Shown: positions 7,816 to 15,043 of the stretch, in pieces
Layout of the letters: each line of letters starts with the position of its first letter
Numbering within the stretch: position 1 is the stretch's first letter
Assembly: GCA_003265685.1 (NCBI GenBank)
Contig: KZ836128.1
Span: forward strand, 1 to 34,278
Reading direction: 5' to 3'
Source: Piscinibacter caeni
Lineage (GTDB): Bacteria > Pseudomonadota > Gammaproteobacteria > Burkholderiales > Burkholderiaceae_C
Length of the DNA: 34,278 bases
Position numbers and translations under genes: made by a program
The notes under the pieces: generated by a model
What the model saw: the letters and a program-made list of their open reading frames with translations, nothing else
What the model was told of the DNA's origin: nothing
Database searches by the model: none

Positions 7816-7837
7816 CTGAAGCGCTCCGGAGCCCCGC

Positions 7838-9190
7838 ATGAACATCGGCATGTTTCAGTCCTTCGTCACCCGTCACTGGTTCAGCGCCGAGGCCGGCCGG
7901 ATCTGGAGCGACGAGGCGACCCTGCAGGCCTGGCTGGACGTGGAGGCCGGGCTGGCGGCCGCGCAGGCCGAGCTCGGGCTGATCCCGGCCGAGGCGGCGC
8001 GCACGATCGCCGCCTGCGCCGACGCGCGGCAGTTCGACACCGAGGCGCTGGCCGCCGAGATCGCGTTCGCGCAGCACCCGCTGGTGCCGGTGCTGCACCG
8101 CTTCGAGGCGCTGTGCGGCGAGCCGGCCGCCGGCTGGCTGCACTGGGGCGCGACCACGCAGAACATCTTCGACACCGCGGCGGCGCTGCAGATGCGCCGC
8201 ACCCAGCAGCTGATCGACGCGGCGCTGGCCGATGCGCTGGAGGCGCTGGCCGGCCACGCCCGCACGCACCGCGACACGCCCATGGCCGGCCGCACGCATG
8301 GCCAGCACGCGCTGCCCATGACCTTCGGCTTCAAGCTGGCCGGCTGGCTCGACGAGCTCGACCGCGACCGACAGCGCCTGGCGCAGCGCCTGGGCGACTC
8401 GTTCCCGGCCTGCATGGGCGGCGCGATCGGCAGCTTCGCGGCCACCGGCGCGGCCGGCCGGCAGGTCGAGGCGCTGCTCGCCCGGCGCCTCGGGCTGCAG
8501 GCAGCCGGCCTGCCCTCGCGCGCCTCGTTCGACCGCGCGGCCGACTACCTGGGCGCGCTCGGGCTGCTCGCCGGCACGGCACAGAAGATCGCGCAGGACC
8601 TGGTGTTCCTGCAGCGCACCGAGGTCGGCGAGGCGGCCGAGGCCTTCCACCACGGCAAGGTCGGCAGCTCGACGATGGCGCAGAAGCGCAACCCCTCCAG
8701 CGCGCTGCTGCTGGCCAGCCTGGCGCGCCTGCTGCGCGCGCGCGTGCCGGCGGCACTCGAGGCGATGGTGCGCATGGACGAGGGCGACTCCTCGGCCACC
8801 AACGTGACCGACACCCTGCTCCCCGAGCTGGCGATCCTCGGCGCCTCGGTGGCGCAGGCGCTGGCCCGGCTGGCGCAGGGCCTGGTGGTGGATGCGGCGG
8901 CGATGCGCCGCAACCTCGGATTGACGCGCGGCCTGATCGCCTCGGAGGCCGCCATGATGGTGCTGGCACCGCAGATCGGCCGGCACGCGGCGCACCGCCT
9001 GCTGTACGAGGCGGCGCAGCAGGCGCAGGCCGACGACGTCGGCCTGCTCGAGGCGCTGGCGACACAGCCGCGTTTTGCTGCGCGGGGCGTGCCGGCCGAA
9101 CTGGCCGCGGCACTCGCGCCGGAGGCCTACGTGGGCGAATCGGCCGCGCTCACCGACGCGACGCTCGCGCGCGTGGCGCCGCCTCGCTGA
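7838..9190 (+). CDS. Adenylosuccinate lyase/PcaB-like lyase (fumarase/aspartase superfamily)
   Basis: A 450-residue enzyme of the superfamily that eliminates an amine, hydroxyl or carbanion group from a succinyl-type substrate to release fumarate or a related product. Landmarks are HWGATTQNI (102-110), RTHGQHALP (152-160) and the flexible signature loop GSSTMAQKRNP (276-286), which carries the catalytic Ser and the conserved Lys and Asn. The loop reads MAQK where most members have MPxK. The length fits adenylosuccinate lyase and 3-carboxymuconate cycloisomerase relatives, but the context (porin, Bug receptor, own regulator, no purine or protocatechuate genes) points to a peripheral catabolic lyase. 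Aminocarboxylate lyases of this superfamily, such as the EDDS lyase type, are one possibility. The ATG has a CGGAG ribosome site. The last 41 bases overlap the end of the convergent regulator gene. Confidence 0.85.
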   Translation: MNIGMFQSFVTRHWFSAEAGRIWSDEATLQAWLDVEAGLAAAQAELGLIPAEAARTIAACADARQFDTEALAAEIAFAQHPLVPVLHRFEALCGEPAAGWLHWGATTQNIFDTAAALQMRRTQQLIDAALADALEALAGHARTHRDTPMAGRTHGQHALPMTFGFKLAGWLDELDRDRQRLAQRLGDSFPACMGGAIGSFAATGAAGRQVEALLARRLGLQAAGLPSRASFDRAADYLGALGLLAGTAQKIAQDLVFLQRTEVGEAAEAFHHGKVGSSTMAQKRNPSSALLLASLARLLRARVPAALEAMVRMDEGDSSATNVTDTLLPELAILGASVAQALARLAQGLVVDAAAMRRNLGLTRGLIASEAAMMVLAPQIGRHAAHRLLYEAAQQAQADDVGLLEALATQPRFAARGVPAELAAALAPEAYVGESAALTDATLARVAPPR

Positions 9191-10274
9191 ACGGCGCCAC
9201 CGAGTCGCCCTCGCGCAGCGCCACCGGGATCAGGTGCACCGCGTAGGGCCGCGCCGGGTCGGCCCAGCGCGCGGCAATGGCGGCATGCAGCTGTTCGATC
9301 TGGTCGGCCACCCGGCAGCCCACGGTGGTGAAGAAGCCGGCATGTTCGTTGACCAGGTCGGTGCGCCCGAGCAGCACCACGCTGAGCGCCTCGGGTACCG
9401 GCCAGCCGGCCTGCGCGAGCCGCTCGCGCAGCGCCGCACCGTCCTCGATGCCCCAGGCCACCAGCGCGCTGAAGGGCAGGCGAGCGTCGGCCCCGGCCAG
9501 CTGGCGCAGCTGCTCGATCAGCGCGCCGGCATAGTCCTCGTCGGGCAGGCAGGGCACGCCGATGGCCTGCAGTTCCAGCGCCGCCTGCTCGCGCAGCGCC
9601 TCGAGGCGCCGCTGCGCCAGCTGGGTGGCGAGGAACGGCTGCGTGCTCGAAGCGAAGGCGATGCGGCGGTGGCCCTGCCGGCGCAGCAGCTCGACGGCGC
9701 GTGCCAGCGGCTCGCCCCACTCCATGCCGACCGCCTCGACATCGGCACCGACCAGTGCGGCGCCGTCCACCGCGATCACGTCGCACTTCTCGCGCAGCGC
9801 GGCGAGCAGCTCGATCGTGATGGTCTTGAAGCTCGACTGCACGACGCCGGCGTCGAAGTGCGGCAGGCCCTTGAGCACCGTGCGGGCGTGCTCCGGGTCG
9901 GTGTAGGAGACCTCCAGCACACGCTGCCCGGCCTCGGCGTAGCGGCGCTGCAGGCCCTCGAGCAGCACGCGGCCGCGCACGATGCCGATCGAGCGTCGGA
10001 GCAGCAGCACCGAGCGCAGTGCCGGCGCGCGCGCGGCGGCCGGCGGGGCCGGCGGCGCGTCCGCGCCGGCGCGGAAGTAGGTGCCGCGCCCGACCTGCGC
10101 CTCGATCAGCCCGCGCGTCTTCAGCGCCTCGATGGCCCGCTGCACGATCATCTGCGAGACGCCGAAGCGGCGCATCAGCTCGCGCACCGTGGGCAGGCGG
10201 TCGCCCGGCCGGGCGGCTCGGGCCAGGCCGGCCAGGTACTGGTCGAGGTCAGCGCTGGCGGAAGTCACGTTCAT
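9150..10274 (-). CDS. GntR-type regulator with LacI-like sugar-binding-fold sensor domain (AraR architecture)
   Basis: A 374-residue transcription factor. Residues about 8-72 are a GntR winged helix (RLPTVRELMRRFGVSQ then RAIEALKTRGLIEAQVGRG). From about 95 to the end, the protein has a type I periplasmic-binding fold like LacI family effector domains (ELLRRQGHRRIAFASS, GIEDGAALRERLAQAGWPVP). This combination is known from AraR-like regulators. The ATG at 10274 places the winged helix at the usual distance; a GTG four codons upstream is possible. No clear ribosome site precedes either. The start codon is embedded in TTGTATTGTATG, an exact copy of the operator-like word in the porin/lyase promoter region, which suggests autoregulation and control of that divergent pair. 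The gene begins 30 bases after the M14 peptidase stop and could also be read from that operon. Confidence 0.88.
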   Translation of the reverse strand: MNVTSASADLDQYLAGLARAARPGDRLPTVRELMRRFGVSQMIVQRAIEALKTRGLIEAQVGRGTYFRAGADAPPAPPAAARAPALRSVLLLRRSIGIVRGRVLLEGLQRRYAEAGQRVLEVSYTDPEHARTVLKGLPHFDAGVVQSSFKTITIELLAALREKCDVIAVDGAALVGADVEAVGMEWGEPLARAVELLRRQGHRRIAFASSTQPFLATQLAQRRLEALREQAALELQAIGVPCLPDEDYAGALIEQLRQLAGADARLPFSALVAWGIEDGAALRERLAQAGWPVPEALSVVLLGRTDLVNEHAGFFTTVGCRVADQIEQLHAAIAARWADPARPYAVHLIPVALREGDSVAPFSEAAPRARASRR

Positions 10275-10283
10275 ACAATACAA
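10272..10283 (-). promoter_or_regulatory. Copy of the 12-base operator word at the regulator start codon
   Basis: TTGTATTGTATG on the minus strand. Its final ATG is the proposed start codon of the GntR-type regulator. The word is identical to 7758-7769. In DNA this GC-rich a chance recurrence of a 12-base AT-rich word within 2.5 kb is very unlikely. Binding here would permit autorepression. Confidence 0.5.
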
Positions 10284-10304
10284 CACACCCGGCGCGGCGC
10301 CGGC

Positions 10305-12011
10305 TCAGTCCAGCGTCACCTGCGTGCGCACCGTGCCGGCACGCTCGGCGCGCGCCGTCAGCGCCACGCGCGTGCCGGCCGGCGCGCGCACGATCCACTC
10401 GGCCAGGGCGCGGTCGGCCGTCACCTCGCGTGTGGGCAGGAAGGCGATCTGCGAGGACTTGGGTGCATGGCCCTCGAGCTGCGGGCCCTCGATGCGCTGC
10501 GCGCCGGCCACCAGGCCGATGGCCGGGTCGTCCTGCGGCAGGTGGATCTCGAACACCACGCCACGCACCACCTTGCGCTGCAGCGCGCGCTGCGTCACGT
10601 AGGCCGGCAGCCAGCCGCTGTTGGCCACCGCCAGGCGCACGCGCCAGGTGTCGGGGCCGAGCGCGCGCACCTCGGTGCGCAGCAGCTCGAGCTTCGGCAG
10701 CGAAAGCGCGAGCTGCGTCATCCAGGCCGGGAAACGCGCCGCCTCGCGCTCGCGCAGCGCCGGCGGCGGGTTGCGCCAGTAGTTCATCTTGTCCCAGCCG
10801 CCGATCTCCACCGCGCCGAGCTGTGGGTGGTCGAACGGCCGCCAGTCCACGTGCGCCTGGCCGCCGCACTGCTCGTCGCTCCACTTGAGCAGCTTCAGCT
10901 CGTCCTCGACCGGGTGCTCGCGGAACCAGTCGATCCACTTGTAGCCGGTGATGTCCGCCGCCTGGTTGGGCGACCAGATCTCCACCACCCAGAACAGCGC
11001 GCCGAGGTGCTCGTAGAGCCAGTCCTGCGTGCCGCCGATGACCTCCTTCGGGTGGTACTTGAACTCGTGCCAGATGCTGACGACCGGGTAGCCGGTGAGC
11101 TTCTCGCCCAGCGCCGAGAAGCGCTTGTAGGCCCACAGGTCCTCCGGGATCATGTCGTCGTCGCTCTGCGTGCCCATCGGCCGCAGGATCACGCCGCTGT
11201 GGGTGTGGAAGCTGATCGCCGCGCCGATGTTCGGGTGCGTGACGACGAAGTCGACCATCGCGCGCACCTCGGGCTCGCTGGTCGGGTAGGGGCCGGCGCC
11301 GACCTGCTCGAACTCCTGGCGCCAGTGCGAGGGGAAGTTGCGGTTCAGGTCGAGGCCCTCGGGGTCGCGGTTGACACGCGTGGTCAGCCCGTTCCAGTCC
11401 TTCAGCGTGCCCTCGGGCAGCAGGCGGTAGTACTCGCCGCCGAACTCGCCCGGCTCGCGCGGCATCATCAGGCGCGGGTCCTGCGGGCACTTCTTGTAGC
11501 TGCCGTGCGGGTCGGGGATGCGCATGGTCAGCACGCGGCCGTCGCCGTCCACGTCCTCGACGGTCAGGCCCTCGATCGGCAGCTCGTCGTAGGGCCAGCG
11601 CCGCGTGGACGAGCGGATGTGGCGCGGCCGCTCGGCCAGCGCCAGCTCGGCACCGTCCGGGCACAGGCGCGGGCAGAGGTAGATGGTGCGCGTGTCCAGC
11701 AGCTGCGTGACGGCCGCGTCGCGGCCGTGGCCGGTGACCAGCTGGTGCAGGTAGTACAGCACCGCTGTGCTGGCGGTCAGCTCGGCGGCGTGGATGTTGC
11801 CGTCGGCCCAGAACGCCGGCTTGTCGACCGCCGCGCCGGTGTCCTTGTTCGTCACCGTGGCGACCCAGATGTCGCGGCCTTCGTGGCTGCGGCCGATCGA
11901 GGCGACCTCGACCAGCGTGGGGTGCGCCTCGGCGTAATCGAACAGCAGGCGCGTCAGCTCGTCGTACCGGTAGAAGGTGTCGAAGCGCGGGGTCGGCGTG
12001 GCATCGGTCAT
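10305..12011 (-). CDS. M14-family zinc carboxypeptidase-like metallopeptidase, cytoplasmic
   Basis: A 568-residue peptidase. The catalytic domain (about 10-360) has the zinc ligands His74 and Glu77 in GNIHAAE and a later His in SFHTHSG (269 or 271). It also has the substrate-binding DLNRNFP (221-227) and a catalytic Glu at about 344 (WVVEIW). A beta-rich C-terminal domain (about 420-568) completes it. There is no signal peptide, so it acts on imported or internal peptides or amide-like compounds, removing C-terminal residues or related groups. It follows the amidotransferase gene with a four-base gap in a tightly packed operon, and the regulator gene lies 30 bases beyond its stop. It may belong functionally to the porin-receptor-lyase island, but that is inference from position alone. 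Confidence 0.88.
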   Translation of the reverse strand: MTDATPTPRFDTFYRYDELTRLLFDYAEAHPTLVEVASIGRSHEGRDIWVATVTNKDTGAAVDKPAFWADGNIHAAELTASTAVLYYLHQLVTGHGRDAAVTQLLDTRTIYLCPRLCPDGAELALAERPRHIRSSTRRWPYDELPIEGLTVEDVDGDGRVLTMRIPDPHGSYKKCPQDPRLMMPREPGEFGGEYYRLLPEGTLKDWNGLTTRVNRDPEGLDLNRNFPSHWRQEFEQVGAGPYPTSEPEVRAMVDFVVTHPNIGAAISFHTHSGVILRPMGTQSDDDMIPEDLWAYKRFSALGEKLTGYPVVSIWHEFKYHPKEVIGGTQDWLYEHLGALFWVVEIWSPNQAADITGYKWIDWFREHPVEDELKLLKWSDEQCGGQAHVDWRPFDHPQLGAVEIGGWDKMNYWRNPPPALREREAARFPAWMTQLALSLPKLELLRTEVRALGPDTWRVRLAVANSGWLPAYVTQRALQRKVVRGVVFEIHLPQDDPAIGLVAGAQRIEGPQLEGHAPKSSQIAFLPTREVTADRALAEWIVRAPAGTRVALTARAERAGTVRTQVTLD

Positions 12012-12015
12012 GGGC

Positions 12016-12777
12016 TCAGCAGGCAGGTTGTCGCAGGCCGTCGCGGAACACCGCCAGCTCGCCGGGCGCGAGCGCGGTCCAGGTCTCGTCGGCGGTGAGC
12101 GGCTCGGTGACGACCACCGCGACGCGGTCGCGTTCGGTGGTGACGGCGGAGAAGTCGATCGAGAGATCCTCGTCGGCCAGGCGCGCGGCGCGGAACGGGT
12201 GGGCGCGCTCGATGTACCAGAGCTTGGTCGAGCAGTGCGCCCACAGCGCCTGGCCGTTGGAGAGCAGGAAGTTGAAGCTGCCGTGCGCGGCGATCGGCGG
12301 CACCAGCTCGGCCAACGTGCGCGTCAGCTCGTCCACGCTCGGCACCGCGGCATGCGCCTTGGCGAGCTCCTGCATCAGCCAGCAGAAGGCGCGTTCGCTG
12401 TCGGTGTCGCCAACCGGGCGGAACGAAGCGTGCAGGCGCGGCGCGAAGCCCTTCAGGTCGCCGTTGTGCGCGAACACCCAGTAGCGGCCCCACAGCTCGC
12501 GCTGGAACGGGTGGGTGTTCTCCAGCGCCACGCGCCCCTGCGTGGCCTTGCGGATGTGCGCCAGGATCAGCTCGCTGCGGATCGGGTAGCGCCGCACCAT
12601 CTCGGCCACCGGCGAGGCGCGCGCGCTCTGCGCATCGACGAACAGGCGCGCCCCGCGGCCCTCGAAGAAGGCGATGCCGAAGCCGTCCTTGTGCTCCTCG
12701 GCCCGGCAGGCGAAGCCGGTGAAGCTGAACACCACGTCGGTGGGCGTGTTGGCGTTCAGGCCGAGCAGCTGGCACAT
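12016..12777 (-). CDS. Class II glutamine amidotransferase (YafJ type)
   Basis: A 253-residue protein of the N-terminal-nucleophile glutamine amidotransferase class. The nucleophile is Cys2, exposed after removal of Met1. The glutamine-site motifs are HIRKAT (74-79, with Arg76), NTHPF (87-91) and AHNGDL (103-108, with the oxyanion Asn). There is no synthase domain, as in E. coli YafJ. Members of this stand-alone group either hydrolyse a gamma-glutamyl amide or supply ammonia to a partner; the substrate here is not evident. Gaps of four bases on each side place it in an operon between the flavoprotein reductase and the M14 peptidase. Confidence 0.9.
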   Translation of the reverse strand: MCQLLGLNANTPTDVVFSFTGFACRAEEHKDGFGIAFFEGRGARLFVDAQSARASPVAEMVRRYPIRSELILAHIRKATQGRVALENTHPFQRELWGRYWVFAHNGDLKGFAPRLHASFRPVGDTDSERAFCWLMQELAKAHAAVPSVDELTRTLAELVPPIAAHGSFNFLLSNGQALWAHCSTKLWYIERAHPFRAARLADEDLSIDFSAVTTERDRVAVVVTEPLTADETWTALAPGELAVFRDGLRQPAC

Positions 12778-12781
12778 CGCG

Positions 12782-14005
12782 CTATTCGGTGAAGAGGCGC
12801 AGCAGGCCCTTGACGGTGACCAGCTGGCCCGGGTTGCCGGTCTCCTCCAGCACGCTGCTCATGCGTGCGCGCACGCGCTCGCTGCGCCGCGCGCGCCAGA
12901 TCAGCAGGTCGGCCAGCCAGGGGTGGCGGTTGACACGGTTGGCCTTGGCGTAGAGGTCGAAGCGCGGCTTGAGCGCGGCCAGCGTGGCCTCGTAGGCGGC
13001 GCGCACCGCGGCCTCGTCGCCGCCGGCGGCGATGGCCCGCGCCGCGGCCATGCCGGTCTCGAGCGCCTTGCCGATGCCCTCGCCGGTGAACGAGTAGGTG
13101 CTGCCGGCCGCCTCGCCGGTGACCAGCAGGCCGGGCCGCGTGAAGCGCGCGCCCTCGAGCGTGCAGCGCAGCGGCGCGCCCTTCAGCGGCGCGACCCATT
13201 CACCGCCCTCGACCAGCTCGCGCGCCGGCGCATACAGGCGCGTGAAGGCGTCGAACAGCTCGCGCAGGTTGCCCTCGCGCTTGACCAGCCGGCCGTTGCG
13301 CGATTCGGCATGGCTGTCGACGATGCCCACGCCGATGTTGAACAGGCCGCCCGGGCCCGGGAAGATCCAGCCGTAGCCGGGCCGCAGGTCGCGGTGCCAT
13401 ACCAGCTCGAGCGCCTCGAGCCGGCCGCGCAGCGCCTCGTTCCTCACGTGGCCGCGCAGCGCCACGCCGCTGGGCGTCTGGCGCTCGCACATGCCGGCGG
13501 CGATCAGCGCCTGCGGCACCGCGCCGCTGGCCAGCACCAGCCAGCGGCAACGGATCTCGTGCGTGCGGTCCTCGTGCTGCAGGCGCGCGCCGACCACCGC
13601 GCCGCCCTGCTCCAGCGTGGCGACGAAGCGCAGCGGCGCGACCATGCGCGCGCCGGCGTCCACGGCGTTGCGGCAGACGATGAAGTCCAGCTCGCGGCGC
13701 GGCAGCACCGCCACCATGCCCGGCACGTCGACGCGGCCGCCGCGCGGGCCGATGCAGGCCACGTGGCGTGCGCGCCGCGCCCGCGCCATCACCTCGGGCA
13801 GCACGCCGAGCGTGGCGAGCGCGTGGTGGGCGTCGGGGATCAGGCCGTCGCCGCAGACCTTGTCGCGCGGGAAGGCCTGCTGGTCGACCAGCACCACGTC
13901 GAGCCCGGCCCGCGCCAGCACGGTGGCCGCGGCGCTGCCGGCCGGGCCGGCGCCCACCACGAGCACGTCGCAGCGCGGCGGGAGCTGGGCGGGGTCGAGG
14001 TTCAT
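12782..14005 (-). CDS. FAD-dependent oxidoreductase, geranylgeranyl reductase family
   Basis: A 407-residue flavoprotein. The N-terminal dinucleotide fold reads VVGAGPAGSAAA (17-28), with Asp41 at the end of the second strand and the family motif AFPRDKVCGDGL at 44-55. A second FAD motif, TGEAAGSTYSFTGEGIGKALETG, lies near residue 300. Such proteins reduce isoprenoid double bonds or oxidise and hydroxylate aromatic and quinone-like substrates; the exact reaction is not readable. The frame is open for another 164 codons upstream, but the ATG at 14005 puts the FAD motif where the family has it, and it overlaps the ogt stop by four bases (ATGA). It sits four bases before the amidotransferase gene, hence one operon. 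No carotenoid or chlorophyll genes are visible nearby. Confidence 0.85.
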   Translation of the reverse strand: MNLDPAQLPPRCDVLVVGAGPAGSAAATVLARAGLDVVLVDQQAFPRDKVCGDGLIPDAHHALATLGVLPEVMARARRARHVACIGPRGGRVDVPGMVAVLPRRELDFIVCRNAVDAGARMVAPLRFVATLEQGGAVVGARLQHEDRTHEIRCRWLVLASGAVPQALIAAGMCERQTPSGVALRGHVRNEALRGRLEALELVWHRDLRPGYGWIFPGPGGLFNIGVGIVDSHAESRNGRLVKREGNLRELFDAFTRLYAPARELVEGGEWVAPLKGAPLRCTLEGARFTRPGLLVTGEAAGSTYSFTGEGIGKALETGMAAARAIAAGGDEAAVRAAYEATLAALKPRFDLYAKANRVNRHPWLADLLIWRARRSERVRARMSSVLEETGNPGQLVTVKGLLRLFTE

Positions 14006-14583
14006 GGCCGCGGCGATTCTAGAAAGAGTCCGTCGAACAGGCCGGGCTGGTCGCCGATGCGCGCCCGTTCGATTTCCAGCAGGCGCCGCTTGGTGTCCAC
14101 GCCGCCGGGTGCCGAGAAGCCGCCCGCGGCGCCGTGGGCGGCCAGCACGCGGTGGCAGGGCACGATGATCGCGAAGCGGTTCGCGCCGAGCGCCTGGCCG
14201 ACGGCGCGCGCCGCGTGCGGCTCGCCCAGGCGCTGCGCGACCTCGCCGTAGCTCAGCGTCCGGCCCGGCGGGATGCTGCGTGCCACGGCGTAGACGCGGC
14301 GGTGGAAGTCGGGGATGCCGTCCAGGTCGAGCACGATGCCGGTCAGATCGACCGGCGCGCCGTCGAGCAGCGCGCCGATAGCCTCGATCGCGGCGCGGAT
14401 CGGCGCGGTCGGCACGCCCTCCGCGGCGCGCGGGTGGCGCCGGCGCAGGCTGGCCAGCGTGCGCGCGGGGTCGGCGCCGGGCAGGAGCAGCCCGCACACG
14501 CCGGCCGTGTTCCAGGCGATGCCGCAGGCACCGAGGGCGGTGTCGAACAGGGCGAGGTGCGTCGCGTCAGGCACGCGCGTCAT
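14002..14583 (-). CDS. ogt: Methylated-DNA--protein-cysteine S-methyltransferase
   Basis: A 193-residue suicide DNA-repair protein that moves the alkyl group from O6-alkylguanine to its own cysteine. The active site PCHRV is at 142-146, with Cys143 as acceptor. The helix-turn-helix region with its arginine finger (LGEPHAARAVGQALGANRF, about 119-137) and the tail (GGFSAPGGVDTKRRLLEIE) complete the domain. The N-terminal domain (1-95) is Ogt/Ada-like. There is no Ada metal-binding domain, so this is a stand-alone Ogt-type enzyme. It is the first gene of a leftward operon and overlaps the flavoprotein gene by four bases. Its link to the downstream genes is positional only. Confidence 0.93.
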   Translation of the reverse strand: MTRVPDATHLALFDTALGACGIAWNTAGVCGLLLPGADPARTLASLRRRHPRAAEGVPTAPIRAAIEAIGALLDGAPVDLTGIVLDLDGIPDFHRRVYAVARSIPPGRTLSYGEVAQRLGEPHAARAVGQALGANRFAIIVPCHRVLAAHGAAGGFSAPGGVDTKRRLLEIERARIGDQPGLFDGLFLESPRP

Positions 14584-14662
14584 GGTACGCGTTGACGCCT
14601 CTCAAGGCGCCGGCGCGGCGTCGGCACGAAGATGGGGCCTATCCGCAGAAAGGACGACAACG

Positions 14663-15043
14663 ATGAGCCTGTTCCACGCCGTGGTCTGGATCGATCACCA
14701 GAAAGCCCAGGTACTGCAGTTCGACGCCGAGCACGTACAGGCGCAGAAGGTCAAGGCGCACAGCCACCACACCGCCTACCACGGCAGCGTGGTGCGCACG
14801 CAGCACGAGTTCTTCGGCGAGGTGTGCGACGTGCTGGCCGGCATCACCGAGGTGCTGATCACCGGCCCGCGCACCGGGCTGGACGACTTCCGCCACTACG
14901 CCGACAAGCACCGGCCGGAGACGGCCAAGCAGATCGTCGGCTACGAGACGGTCGACCACCCGAGCGAGGCGCAGCTCGTCGCCTACGCCCGCAAGTACTT
15001 CCTCAAGTACGACCGGATGGCCGGCACCCCCACGCCGACTTAA
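14663..15043 (+). CDS. Small 'translational machinery protein' family member
   Basis: A 126-residue soluble protein beginning MSLFHAVVWIDHQKAQVLQFD. I recognise it as the group annotated in Burkholderiales as 'translational machinery protein', with a fold related to the eRF1 middle domain or archaeal Pelota type (DHQKAQV, then VLITGPRTGLDDFRHYADKH and a C-terminal YFLKYDRMAGTPTPT). The highly conserved C-terminus and histidine-rich centre (KAHSHHTAYHG, about 32-42) are typical. The role is not established; ribosome rescue or a host-attachment-like function has been assumed from fold only. The ATG at 14663 follows an AAGGA ribosome site. Its TAA abuts the stop of the convergent malate synthase gene with no base between. 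Confidence 0.75.
   Translation: MSLFHAVVWIDHQKAQVLQFDAEHVQAQKVKAHSHHTAYHGSVVRTQHEFFGEVCDVLAGITEVLITGPRTGLDDFRHYADKHRPETAKQIVGYETVDHPSEAQLVAYARKYFLKYDRMAGTPTPT

Noticed and set aside
7709-8995. Upstream extension of the porin frame to a 759-residue protein
   Set aside because: The porin signal peptide and AGGAG ribosome site at 7708 fix the start; the extension is antisense to the lyase gene.
9075-12098. 1007-codon plus-strand frame across the regulator and M14 peptidase
   Set aside because: It lies antisense to two genes with intact motifs and shows only low-complexity Arg/Gln/His/Leu sequence.
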